Shown here: piece after piece, positions 33,108 through 41,269 of the stretch | Layout: each line of letters begins with the position of its first letter | Numbering within the stretch: the first letter of the stretch is position 1 | DNA from: Streptomyces sp. APSN-46.1 | Lineage (GTDB): Bacteria > Actinomycetota > Actinomycetes > Streptomycetales > Streptomycetaceae | Length of the DNA: 64,000 nucleotides | Reading direction: 5' to 3' | Assembly: GCF_022815725.1 (NCBI RefSeq) | Contig: NZ_JALGRF010000017.1 | Span: forward strand, 62,001-126,000 | The notes under the pieces: generated by a model | What the model saw: only the letters and a program-made list of their open reading frames with translations | Told to the model about the DNA's origin: nothing | Database searches by the model: none | Translations under genes and position numbers: made by a program

Positions 33108-34016
33108 ATGACGACTGCCCAGTCCATCCCGCAGCCCCAGTCCGGCGAGCCGGCGCAGACCGCCCGCCTCATGGACGGCACCGCCCTCGCCCGCCGCGTC
33201 TCGGAGCGGACCGCCGCCTACGCGGCGAAGATCACCGAGCGCACCGGAACCGCGCCCTGTCTCGCCACCGTGCTGGTCGGCGAGGACCCCGCGTCCGTCA
33301 CCTACGTACGGATGAAGCAGAACCGTTGTGCCAAGGCCGGGATCACCTCCCGCCACGTGGAGCTCCCCGCCACGACCACGACCGAGGAGCTCGTCGCCAC
33401 CCTCACGGCCCTCTCCGAGGACCCGGAGATCAGCGGCATCCTGCTCCAGCACCCCGTCCCGCACCACATCGACGAGCGCGCCGCCTTCGAGGCCATCGCC
33501 CCGGGCAAGGACGTCGACGGGGTCACCATGCACTCCTTCGCCGCCATGGGCTTCGGCCTGCCGGGCTTCGTCTCCTGCACCCCCGGCGGCATCATGCGGC
33601 TGCTCGCCGAGTACGACGTCGACCTGACCGGCAAGCACGCCGTGGTCGTCGGGCGGAGCGCGATCCTGGGCAAGCCGGCCGGGATGCTGCTGCTGGAGCG
33701 GAACGCGACCGTCACCTACTGCCACTCGCGCACCCGGGACCTGCCGTCGATCGTGCGCCAGGCGGACGTGCTGGTCGCCGCCGTCGGCAAGGCCGATTTC
33801 ATCCGGGGCGAGGACATCAAGCCGGGCGCGGTGGTCCTGGACGCCGGGTACAACGAGGGCAACGTCGGCGATGTCCACTTCGAGTCGGCGGCCGCGCGTG
33901 CCTCGCTGATCACCCCGGTTCCGGGCGGCGTCGGCCCGATGACCATCGCCGTGCTGCTGGAGCAGACGGTGCAGGCCGCCGCCACGCAGGCCGGGCTGGA
34001 CCTCGCGGCCCTCTGA
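33108..34016 (+). CDS. folD: Methylene-THF dehydrogenase / methenyl-THF cyclohydrolase
   Basis: A 302-residue bifunctional folate enzyme. TYVRMKQNRCAKAGI contains the catalytic Tyr and Lys; GILLQHPVPHHID is the conserved QxPLP-like substrate segment; KDVDGVT and CTPGGIMRLL follow. The NADP-binding domain has VVVGRSAILGKPAGMLLL and the C-terminal TPVPGGVGPMTIA signature. It converts 5,10-methylene-THF to 10-formyl-THF for purine synthesis. The first 20 residues are an extra polar extension. It sits alone under the ZTP riboswitch. Confidence 0.95.
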   Translation: MTTAQSIPQPQSGEPAQTARLMDGTALARRVSERTAAYAAKITERTGTAPCLATVLVGEDPASVTYVRMKQNRCAKAGITSRHVELPATTTTEELVATLTALSEDPEISGILLQHPVPHHIDERAAFEAIAPGKDVDGVTMHSFAAMGFGLPGFVSCTPGGIMRLLAEYDVDLTGKHAVVVGRSAILGKPAGMLLLERNATVTYCHSRTRDLPSIVRQADVLVAAVGKADFIRGEDIKPGAVVLDAGYNEGNVGDVHFESAAARASLITPVPGGVGPMTIAVLLEQTVQAAATQAGLDLAAL

Positions 34017-34070
34017 CGGCCGTTTTCGCGACCGCTGAGCCGTGCCGGCGGCCCTGCTCTGCGCCCTGCT

Positions 34071-34116
34071 CTGAGCCCTGCTGAGCCCTGCTGAGCCCTG
34101 CTGAGCTCAGCAGGGC
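34071..34116. terminator. CTGAGCCCTG repeats and 22-bp palindrome between folD and FAD gene
   Basis: CTGAGCCCTG is present three times in tandem (34071-34100) and leads into a perfect 22-bp palindrome at 34095-34116 centred on GAGCTC. The palindrome spans the stop codon of the convergent FAD enzyme (34107-34109). It probably terminates both genes. Confidence 0.65.
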
Positions 34117-35519
34117 CGGTCGGCCGGGTCGAGGCCCGCCGCGGCGCGCTCGGCCGCCGTCAGGGTCGGGGCCTCGGGCGCGCCGCGGCCGGTGGCCCGC
34201 AGTACGTGCCAGACCACGGACGGGCGGAACCAGTGCGTGGGCGCGCTGTTCATGGTCATCACCTTGAGCAGGGCGGCGGTGAGCGCCTGCTCGGTGGTGG
34301 CTCCGGCCATCAGGCGGGTGACGTACGCGCCCAGCACCCCGGCTCCCGGCTTCGGCTTCACGCCCGTGGCGCCCGGGTAGCGGATGTCCTGCGAGGTGGC
34401 GAGCTCCCAGGCCGTCGCCACCTGCGGGGCGAGCGCGCGCTGCGCCTCGCGGCCGAAGCTCGGACGGTCGATCCCCTTGGCGCGCAGCAGGGCGCGTACG
34501 GCCAGCAGCCCCTGGGCGGCGACGGTCATGCCCTGCCCGTACAGCGGGTTGAAGGTGGCCACGGAGTCGCCGACGGCGAAGAAGCCGTCGGGCAGGTCCG
34601 CCTTCTCGAAGTAGAGCCGCCGGTTGGCGGTGCCCTGGGTGACGGCCACGTCCGTCAGGGGCTTTCTGCCCTCCAGCAGCTCGCCCACCATCGGCGAGCG
34701 GAGGCCTTTGGCGAACGGGATGAACGCGTCGGGATCGGCCGTGGGCTGGCCGCCCCGAGTGCCCGACAGGGTGGCCTGCCACTGGCCGTTCTCGATCGGC
34801 ACGAGCGTCGCCGTCCGGCCGGGCACGGGCACGCGCGCGTCGGCCTGCACGTTGACGATGGGGAAGCCCGCCGCGTGGGCCCCGGCGGGCGCCTCGAAGA
34901 TCCGGGTCGCGTAGACGAGACCGGAATCGACCTCGGCCCGCCTGATCCCGCCCGCGCCGAGTTCCTGGAGCCAGGTCCGGGCCCGGGACCCGCGCCCGCT
35001 GGCGTCCACGACGAGGTCGGCGGTGACCAGCAGGCCCTCCTCGCCGGGGGTGTCCACCCGGACCCCGGTGACCCGGGCGGCGGTGCCCTCCAGGGCGCGG
35101 ACCCGGCTCCGCTGGAGGGTGCTGACCCCGGGCAGGGCCGTCACCCGGGCGCGGACCACCGAGTCGAGGAGGTCCCGGCTGCAGGAGACGGTGAACTGCA
35201 TCTCCTCGTAGCGCGGCAGCCAGCCCTGGGCCGTCAGGGTGACCAGGTCGGTGGGCAGGCTCCGGCGCAGGGCCCCCGCGGCCGTCCACGCCCCGGTGAT
35301 GCCCGGCAGGATCTCCTCGATGGCGCGCGCCCCGCCCGACCAGAGGAGGTGGACGTGCCGGGCCTGGGGGAGTCCGCGCCGCACCGCCGGGCTGTCCGGG
35401 AGGACGTCGGCGTCGATGATCGTGACCGTCATGTGTTCGGCGAGGACGGCGGCCGCGAGCAGGCCGGCCATGCTGCCGCCGATGACGACGGCGTGCGGGG
35501 GCGGGGAGGGCTGGGTCAT
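34107..35519 (-). CDS. FAD-dependent monooxygenase-like oxidoreductase
   Basis: A 470-residue flavoprotein from ATG 35519 (MTQPSPPPHAVVIGG). The dinucleotide motif is VVIGGSMAGLLAAAVLAEH; the second FAD element is FAVGDSVATFNPLYGQGM, the GD motif of the para-hydroxybenzoate-hydroxylase/geranylgeranyl-reductase group, and a central DASGRGSRAR is the DG-type motif. These enzymes hydroxylate or reduce aromatic or isoprenoid substrates. No pathway neighbours identify the substrate. Start alternatives exist up to 35555. Confidence 0.88.
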   Translation of the reverse strand: MTQPSPPPHAVVIGGSMAGLLAAAVLAEHMTVTIIDADVLPDSPAVRRGLPQARHVHLLWSGGARAIEEILPGITGAWTAAGALRRSLPTDLVTLTAQGWLPRYEEMQFTVSCSRDLLDSVVRARVTALPGVSTLQRSRVRALEGTAARVTGVRVDTPGEEGLLVTADLVVDASGRGSRARTWLQELGAGGIRRAEVDSGLVYATRIFEAPAGAHAAGFPIVNVQADARVPVPGRTATLVPIENGQWQATLSGTRGGQPTADPDAFIPFAKGLRSPMVGELLEGRKPLTDVAVTQGTANRRLYFEKADLPDGFFAVGDSVATFNPLYGQGMTVAAQGLLAVRALLRAKGIDRPSFGREAQRALAPQVATAWELATSQDIRYPGATGVKPKPGAGVLGAYVTRLMAGATTEQALTAALLKVMTMNSAPTHWFRPSVVWHVLRATGRGAPEAPTLTAAERAAAGLDPADRPC

Positions 35520-35535
35520 CGTGGGGTGCTCTCTG

Positions 35536-35736
35536 TCAAGGCCGTGCGGGGGCATCGGCGGTGGCGTCGGCAGGTATTTCGGCGGGCGCTCGGGCGGGGC
35601 CCGCGTCCGGGAGCCGTCCCTCGCGGGCGAGCAGGTCGCCCAGGTGGTCGGCCAGTGACTTCCACCCCCTCGGGGAGACCCGCCCGGCCCGCGTGACGAC
35701 GGTGCGTACGTCGTGCCCCCGCATCACCGCGAGCAT
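35536..35736 (-). CDS. Small hypothetical protein upstream of FAD enzyme
   Basis: A 66-residue frame from ATG 35736 (MLAVMRGHDVRTVVTRAGRV). Its codon use looks coding, and the open frame continues upstream without ATG/GTG (RELDTGGRDPANP), so the true start may be a rare codon or the gene may be truncated. It ends 16 bp before the FAD gene start and could be cotranscribed. Not recognised. The rest of 35737-36019 shows no convincing gene. Confidence 0.4.
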   Translation of the reverse strand: MLAVMRGHDVRTVVTRAGRVSPRGWKSLADHLGDLLAREGRLPDAGPARAPAEIPADATADAPARP

Positions 35737-36019
35737 CGGGTTCGCCGGGTCGCGGCCGCCGGTGTCCAGTTCCCGCCCGATCCCGGCGAGGGAGCACGGT
35801 CGGCCGGCCGCCCGTCCGCACGGAGGTGGGTGCGGCGCGGGTGCGCGAACCGCAGGCGGTCCCAGCTCCTTCAGCGGGAGCCGCGGGGGCCTGCCGTCCA
35901 GGGTGAGCCGGAACTGCGTGCAGAGTAGCTCCCCGCCCTGTGCCGAACCAGCACAACCGCAACCTTCTCGCGATGCGGCTCAAGAAAGATCGGCACGCGC
36001 GAACGCGTGTCGCCCCGGG

Positions 36020-37810
36020 TCAGCCGATGTCGAAGACATTGCGCAGGCCGAGACGGTAGCGCCACCGGTCGTGCCGCTTGGCGGACTCGATCTCCGGCGC
36101 CCGGTACAACGGCGTGATCGTGCACGGCTTCGCCGGCGAACCGTCCCTGGCCAGCAGGGCGTTGACGGCCGCCCGCGCCGAGGCGTTGGCGCCCTCCATC
36201 GTCGCGAGGTCGATGTCGACCGCGACGTAGTCCCCGCTCAGGAAGAAGTTGGGGACGCGGGTGCCCGCGCTCGGCCGGTTGTGGAAGGTGCCGGTCGGGT
36301 GGATCAGCAACTCGTCCTGGTTGGTGGGGTTGGGGGTGCCGAGCCCGTCCACCCCCGGGTCCAGGAACCAGGAGTGCAGCTTGGCGTCCTTCAGCGGGGC
36401 GGTGCCGGTGTCGTTGAGGGAGGCCTTCAGCTGCGCCCACACCTCGCGCGCGACCTCCTCGCGCGTGCACTGCTTGGCCGTCTTCCCGTAGAGGATCCCC
36501 GGCTTGTCCCACTCTGAGATGTCCACCGACAGGCAGTCCACCGCCGTCCCGTCCCCGTAGTCGGCGGGGAAATCCCGCGCGGGCCAGTGCTCGGCCTGCT
36601 GAATCGCCGTCAACGACCAGGGTGAGTCGATGCAGTTGAGGTGGCCGTGCACCAGCGGCGCCCGCTCGGTGAGGTAGAACTGGATGCCGGTCATCCAGTC
36701 GGTCTCCAGCTTGTCGCAGCGTCCCAGCATCGGGTCGGCGGCGCGCAGCGCCGGGCTCCAGGTGCGGCGGGCGTGCTCGACGGGGAGGGCGGACACGTAG
36801 TGGTCGGCGGTGACGGTCCGGCGGACGCCGCCCGGGTCCTCGACCTCGACCCCGCTGACCCGGCCGTTCCCGTACCGCACCTCCCGTACCGTCCAGCCGA
36901 TCCGGAACTCCACGCCCAGCGAGCGCAGATGGGTCTCCCAGGGGTCGATCCAGGCCTCGTTCGTCGGCAGGTTCAGGATCCGGTCCGGCGGGCCGTCGGC
37001 GCCCCGGCCCAGGAGGTTGAAGACGAAGGCCTCGCCGAGGGTGCCGACCGTACGGGTGGAGGCCTCCTCGGCCTTGGTCGCGACGATGTTGCGGGTGACG
37101 CCGATCGCCAGGATGCGCTGGTACTCCCGCGACATCTGCGCGGCCCGGGTGAAATCCCACCAGGGGGTGCGCTCCCAGACCTCGTCGCGGCGCTCGTCGC
37201 AGCTGGTGAGGAAGACCAGCGCGCGGTCCACGAAGTACGCGGTCTCGTGGAGCGGCAGCCGGACCAGGGACTGCAGGATGCCGGTCAGGGCCCGGCGCAG
37301 TTCCTCGGGCGTGAGTTCGGCGGGGGAGTGGTCGGGCCACGGGATGGGTGCGCGCAGGTCCTCGCGGCCCGCCGCCCGGGCGAACATCATCTCCCGCGGG
37401 GCGACCAGGTTGTCCCAGACGCCGTGGGCGTTGCCGGGGAAGGGGATGCGCCGCATCGTGTCGGGCAGGTTGTGGTAGATGCCGGGGATGAAGCGGAAGC
37501 CGTGTTCGGCCGGCAGCGGGCGGCGGCCGCCCCGGGCGCTGCCGGGAACGTCCATGCTGCGGGCCTTGCCGCCGAGCGCGCGGCGCTCGTACACGGTGAC
37601 GGCGTAGCCGCGCTCGGCGAGTTCGTGGGCGGCCGTGAGCCCCGCGACCCCGCCGCCGAGGACGGCGACCCGCCGGCCGTCGGCGGGCGCCGACGTGGCC
37701 CCGCTCTCGGCGGACGCCGGGGCGGCCAGGCCCCCGGAAGCCGCTAACGCCGCGGTGGTGGCCGCCGCGCCCGCGATGAACGTACGCCTGGAATTGCCCG
37801 TGCGCGCCAT
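36020..37810 (-). CDS. Tat-exported FAD-dependent amine-oxidase-fold oxidoreductase
   Basis: A 596-residue protein. The N-terminus MARTGNSRRTFIAGAAATTA is a twin-arginine signal (SRRTFIAG) followed by a hydrophobic stretch and AxA cleavage site (ASAES). The Rossmann FAD motif is VAVLGGGVAGLTAAHELAERG with VTVYERRALGGKARS, characteristic of phytoene-desaturase, HpnE and amine-oxidase relatives. Near the end NFFLSGDYVAVDIDLATMEGA is the second FAD motif. Export of a folded flavoprotein suggests action on an extracellular or membrane lipid substrate; hydroxysqualene dehydroxylase-like activity is possible but not shown. Confidence 0.85.
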   Translation of the reverse strand: MARTGNSRRTFIAGAAATTAALAASGGLAAPASAESGATSAPADGRRVAVLGGGVAGLTAAHELAERGYAVTVYERRALGGKARSMDVPGSARGGRRPLPAEHGFRFIPGIYHNLPDTMRRIPFPGNAHGVWDNLVAPREMMFARAAGREDLRAPIPWPDHSPAELTPEELRRALTGILQSLVRLPLHETAYFVDRALVFLTSCDERRDEVWERTPWWDFTRAAQMSREYQRILAIGVTRNIVATKAEEASTRTVGTLGEAFVFNLLGRGADGPPDRILNLPTNEAWIDPWETHLRSLGVEFRIGWTVREVRYGNGRVSGVEVEDPGGVRRTVTADHYVSALPVEHARRTWSPALRAADPMLGRCDKLETDWMTGIQFYLTERAPLVHGHLNCIDSPWSLTAIQQAEHWPARDFPADYGDGTAVDCLSVDISEWDKPGILYGKTAKQCTREEVAREVWAQLKASLNDTGTAPLKDAKLHSWFLDPGVDGLGTPNPTNQDELLIHPTGTFHNRPSAGTRVPNFFLSGDYVAVDIDLATMEGANASARAAVNALLARDGSPAKPCTITPLYRAPEIESAKRHDRWRYRLGLRNVFDIG

Positions 37811-37836
37811 GTGGTGTCCCCTCGGTGTGCGCCTTA

Positions 37837-37849
37837 TTACCGGCGGTAA
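37837..37849 (-). promoter_or_regulatory. Perfect 13-bp operator-like palindrome upstream of Tat-FAD gene
   Basis: TTACCGGCGGTAA is a perfect palindrome around a central base, 27 bp upstream of the start codon. It resembles the GTTACC-type dyads upstream of ccr and the hydroxyacyl-CoA dehydrogenase but has a shorter spacer. Binding by a TetR-type repressor is a guess. Confidence 0.4.
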
Positions 37850-37977
37850 CAGTCACGTCCGGCGCAGGAGCATAGGGGCCACCCCGTGGCCACGGAAGGC
37901 GCGGAAGTACCCGCACGCACTATGGCGTGAAACCTTCCCTCGGGCGTCGGCTGTGGGAACCTCTTCTGACAACACGT

Positions 37978-38013
37978 CGGTCAGGCACATCGGTCAGGCA
38001 CATCGGTCAGGCA
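37978..38013. repeat. 13-bp tandem repeat before pterin dehydratase gene
   Basis: CGGTCAGGCACAT is repeated twice exactly, followed by CGGTCAGGCA (37978-38013), ending just where the ribosome site AAAGGAG begins. Confidence 0.7.
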
Positions 38014-38026
38014 AAGGAGCATGCGG

Positions 38027-38332
38027 ATGTCGGGCGAGCCGCTTTCCCAGAAGGAGATCGAGGACCGGCTGCGGGAACTCCCCGGCTGGGCCTACGAGGA
38101 CGACCGGATCATCCGTACCTACCGGCTCGCCGGCCACGTCGCCGCGGCCGCGCTCGTCGCCCACATCGTCTCCGTGCAGGAGGAGTTGAACCACCACTCC
38201 CACCTCACCCTCGGCTACAACACGGTCCGCGTGTCCGTGAACACCCACAGCGCCGGCGACGTCGTGACCGCGACGGACTTCGAACTCGCCGAACGCGTCG
38301 AGGGCCTCGCCCCCGCCCACGGGGCGCGCTGA
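38027..38332 (+). CDS. Pterin-4a-carbinolamine dehydratase
   Basis: A 101-residue protein from ATG 38027, which has AAAGGAG at proper distance (the ATG at 38021 is too close). The catalytic motif is EELNHHSHLTLGYNTVRVSV with the three His, and HSAGDVVTATDFELA completes the family pattern. It dehydrates 4a-hydroxytetrahydrobiopterin made by pterin-dependent hydroxylases. No aromatic amino acid hydroxylase is nearby. Its stop overlaps the next start by one base, so the two are coupled. Confidence 0.92.
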   Translation: MSGEPLSQKEIEDRLRELPGWAYEDDRIIRTYRLAGHVAAAALVAHIVSVQEELNHHSHLTLGYNTVRVSVNTHSAGDVVTATDFELAERVEGLAPAHGAR

Positions 38333-39084
38333 TGCCGATACCGAGGCCGCTGCTCGACTACGACGCCGAGGCCGAGGCCTACGACGCCAGCCGGGGCGGC
38401 GTCCCGCGCGCCGAGGCCGCCGCCGCGGCGGTCCTCGGCCTGCTCCCGCCCGCAGCGCGGACCCTGCTCGACCTCGGCTGCGGCACCGGCATCGTCACCG
38501 CCCGGCTGACCCGCCCCGGGCTGCGGGTCCTGGGCGCGGACACCTCGTACGGGATGGCCGCGATGGCCGTCCGCCGCCGGGTCCCCGTGGCGCTGGCCTC
38601 CGGGACCGCGCTCCCGGTGCGGACCGGTTCGCTGGACGCCGTGAGCGCGGTGTGGCTGCTGCACCTGCTGCGGGCCCCCGGCGCGGTGCCCGCCGTCATC
38701 GCCGAGGCGGCCCGGGTGCTGCGCCCGGGCGGGGTGTTCGTCACCACCGTGGACAAGGACGCCGCGCACGACGTGGGCAGCGACATCGACGAGGTCCTGG
38801 CGCCCCACCTGACGCCGGCCCCCTCGGACGCCTCCGGGCCGGTGACGGCGTACGCGGCGCGAGCGGGCCTGCGTCCGTACGCGGACGCGCTGTTCGCCGG
38901 GCACGGCCAGGGGTGCAGCCCGCGCGCCGCGGCTCGGGCGCTGCTGGCCGGACAGTACGCCTCCCGGGTCCGTCCGCGCGGGATCGGCCCGCGCGAACTG
39001 GCGGCCCGGCTGGAGCGGCTGCCCGACCCGGACCTCCCGCGCGCGGACCCGACGTACCGTCTCCAGGGCTTCGTCCGCGACTGA
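38332..39084 (+). CDS. Class I SAM-dependent methyltransferase
   Basis: A 250-residue methyltransferase. Motif I is LLDLGCGTGIVTARL, motif post-I VLGADTSYGMAAMA, and the catalytic strand DAVSAVWLLHLLRAPG. LRPGGVFVTTVDKDAAHDVG gives motif III. Coupled to the pterin dehydratase by a TGATG overlap. Small-molecule substrate expected; not identified. Confidence 0.88.
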   Translation: MPIPRPLLDYDAEAEAYDASRGGVPRAEAAAAAVLGLLPPAARTLLDLGCGTGIVTARLTRPGLRVLGADTSYGMAAMAVRRRVPVALASGTALPVRTGSLDAVSAVWLLHLLRAPGAVPAVIAEAARVLRPGGVFVTTVDKDAAHDVGSDIDEVLAPHLTPAPSDASGPVTAYAARAGLRPYADALFAGHGQGCSPRAAARALLAGQYASRVRPRGIGPRELAARLERLPDPDLPRADPTYRLQGFVRD

Positions 39085-39096
39085 CCCGGCCCGCGG

Positions 39097-39531
39097 TCAG
39101 CGGGGTTCCAGGCGCCACCACTGCGAGGGCGAGTTACTGTCCTCGCACTGGCGGACCAGGCCCTCGTCGTCCGGGGAGGCCGCCTCCAGCGACAGCCCGC
39201 TGATCGCGGCGATCAGGGAGACCACGCCCGGCGCGTCCAGATGCTCCTCGACGATCCACTCCTGCGCGCCGAACGCGTTGGCCTTCCATACCTGGACACG
39301 GGTTCCGCTCTCCGTCGACGCGTTCGCCACGTCGAGCCGCTTGCCGTTGTGGACGCTCACCAGGTGGAAGAGCCCGCCGCCGCTGTGCACCGGCGAGATC
39401 TCCCACTCCTGGGCGGCCGCGGGCGCGGGCGGTCCCTCGGGCGCGACGCGGACCCGGTTGCCGCTCTCCACCTGGAGCAGCAGACCGCTGGCGACGTTGC
39501 GGACGCGGTAGACACCGTCCGGAGGATTCAC
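39097..39531 (-). CDS. Ricin-B-lectin (RICIN) domain protein
   Basis: A 144-residue beta-trefoil protein starting at GTG 39531 with GAGGGG upstream. It shows the QxW-type repeats GVYRVRNVASGLLLQVESGN, AQEWEISPVHSGGGLFHLVS, RLDVANASTESGTRVQVW and AQEWIVEEH, ending SQWWRLEPR. Such domains bind carbohydrates. There is no signal peptide, which is unusual for a lectin of this type, so it may work in the cytoplasm or be released otherwise. It starts 11 bp after the aldo/keto reductase stop and is probably cotranscribed with it. Confidence 0.85.
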   Translation of the reverse strand: MNPPDGVYRVRNVASGLLLQVESGNRVRVAPEGPPAPAAAQEWEISPVHSGGGLFHLVSVHNGKRLDVANASTESGTRVQVWKANAFGAQEWIVEEHLDAPGVVSLIAAISGLSLEAASPDDEGLVRQCEDSNSPSQWWRLEPR

Positions 39532-39542
39532 TCCCGCGCCCC

Positions 39543-40391
39543 TCAGATGTCGAAGACGGCCGGGTCCGGCCCGATCCGCCGCCCCTCGGGCCCGCTGCCC
39601 AGCGCGTCCAGCGCCGCGATGTCGTCGGCGTCCAGCTCGAAGCCGAACACGTCCAGGTTCTCCCGGATCCGCGACGGCGTCACCGACTTCGGAATCACGA
39701 TGACCCCCTGCTGGAGGTGCCAGCGCAGTACCACCTGCGCGGCGGAGCGGCCGTGCTTGTCGGCGATCGCCGTGACGACCGGAAGCGCGAGCAGCTCCTT
39801 GCCCTGGCCCAGCGGGGACCAGGCCTCGGTGGCGATCCCGAGCCGGGCGTGCAGCGCGCGCAGCTCGGTCTGCGGGAAGAGCGGGTGCAGCTCGATCTGG
39901 TTCACGGCCGGGACGAGCGTGCTCACGCCGCCGATCCGCTCCAGGTCCACCGGGCGGAAGTTCGACACACCGACGGCCCTGGCCCGGCCGCTCGCCGCGA
40001 TCTCCTCGAAGGTCTGCCAGATGGTGAGGAAATCGTCGCGCATGGGGCGCGGCCAGTGGATCAGGTACAGATCGAGGTGGTCGAGCCCCAGCCGGCCGAG
40101 GGACTCGTCGAAGGCGCGCAGCACCCCGTCCCGGTCCCAGACCTTCGTCTTGACGTTCCACAGCTTGGTGGTGACGAACAGCTCCTCGCGCGGCACCCCG
40201 GAGGCGGCGATGGCCCGGCCGGTTCCCTCCTCGTTGCCGTACGACGCGGCGGTGTCTACGCTGCGGTAGCCGGCCTCCAGCGCGGCCCCGACGGCCCGCT
40301 CCGCCTCGTCGTCAGGGACCTGCCAGACGCCGAAGCCGAGCTGGGGCATGAGCGTGCCGTTGTTGAGCTTGATGGTGGGGACCTGGTTCAC
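39543..40391 (-). CDS. Aldo/keto reductase (2,5-diketo-D-gluconate reductase-like)
   Basis: A 282-residue TIM-barrel NADPH reductase from GTG 40391. Motifs: GFGVWQVPDDEAERAVGAAL, SVDTAASYGNEEGTG with catalytic Asp and Tyr, VTTKLWN with Lys, LYLIHWPRP with His, and IPKSVTPSRIRENLDVF for the cofactor phosphate. This is a full catalytic tetrad. The AKR5-like sequence suggests broad ketone/aldehyde substrates. Located 104 bp downstream of livG, on the same strand. Confidence 0.93.
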   Translation of the reverse strand: MNQVPTIKLNNGTLMPQLGFGVWQVPDDEAERAVGAALEAGYRSVDTAASYGNEEGTGRAIAASGVPREELFVTTKLWNVKTKVWDRDGVLRAFDESLGRLGLDHLDLYLIHWPRPMRDDFLTIWQTFEEIAASGRARAVGVSNFRPVDLERIGGVSTLVPAVNQIELHPLFPQTELRALHARLGIATEAWSPLGQGKELLALPVVTAIADKHGRSAAQVVLRWHLQQGVIVIPKSVTPSRIRENLDVFGFELDADDIAALDALGSGPEGRRIGPDPAVFDI

Positions 40392-40495
40392 GTGTACTCG
40401 TTCCCTCGCCTCGGTGCGGTGGTGGGTTCGCAACTGGCCTACGACCGGCCACAACCTGCCCTCCGGAGCGCCTATTCCCGCCAACCGGGTGGTCT

Positions 40496-41269
40496 TCAGG
40501 CCACCCCCAGATACGCCTCCCGCACCAGCGGATCGGCCCGCACCTCGGCAGCGGTGCCCTCGGCCAGCACCGTCCCGAAGTCCAGTACGACCACTCGTGC
40601 GCAGAGGTCCATCACGAAGGCCACGTTGTGCTCCACCAGCAGCACCGCGCACCCCTCCTCCTCGGCCAGCCGCCGCACCACGCCCGCCAGCCGCTCCCGC
40701 TCGGGGGCCGACATCCCCGACGCGGGCTCGTCCAGCAGCAGGACCCGCGGCGGATCGGCCACGGCGCGCGCCAGCTCCACCATCCGGGCCTGGCCCACGG
40801 GCAGTCCGCCGGCGTACGAGGCCTCCAGCGGCCCGATCCCGCAGTCGGCCAGCACCCGCGCCCCCCGCTCCCTGCGCTCCCGTTCCCGCCGGCGCCGGGC
40901 CGGCGAGGCGATCAGGTCGGCGGCGAGACCGCCTCCGCCGCCCCGCCACTCCTGCCCGACGAGCACGTTGTCCGCCACGCTGAGCTGCCCGAACAGCTGT
41001 TGGCGCTGGAACGTCCGGCGCATTCCGTGCCGGGCCCGCCAGACGGGGGACCGGCGGGTGATGTCCGCCCCGTCGAGCAGCAGCCGCCCCCGGTCCGGGC
41101 GGCGAATCCCCGACAGCACGTCGAACAGGGTGGTCTTTCCGGCCCCGTTCGGCCCGATCAGGCCGCACACCTCACCGGCCCGGACCCCCAGGCTGACTCC
41201 CGTCAGCGCCTTGACCCCGCCGAAGCGCACGCTGACGCCGCCGGCCTCCAGTACGTACGGCTCCCTCAT
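40496..41269 (-). CDS. Branched-chain-amino-acid-type ABC transporter ATPase (LivG-like)
   Basis: A 257-residue ABC ATPase from ATG 41269. Walker A is GPNGAGKTT, Q-loop in RRTFQRQQLFG, Walker B VLLLDEPASG and H-loop VLLVEHNVAFV. The usual LSGGQ signature appears as GLPVGQARMVELARAV, i.e. with altered first residues, as in many LivG proteins. The C-terminal VRADPLVREAYLG is the LivG hallmark. Start overlaps the stop of the fused LivHMF gene by 4 bp (ATGA). It would pair with the fused LivF domain to form the nucleotide-binding heterodimer. Confidence 0.92.
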   Translation of the reverse strand: MREPYVLEAGGVSVRFGGVKALTGVSLGVRAGEVCGLIGPNGAGKTTLFDVLSGIRRPDRGRLLLDGADITRRSPVWRARHGMRRTFQRQQLFGQLSVADNVLVGQEWRGGGGGLAADLIASPARRRRERERRERGARVLADCGIGPLEASYAGGLPVGQARMVELARAVADPPRVLLLDEPASGMSAPERERLAGVVRRLAEEEGCAVLLVEHNVAFVMDLCARVVVLDFGTVLAEGTAAEVRADPLVREAYLGVA

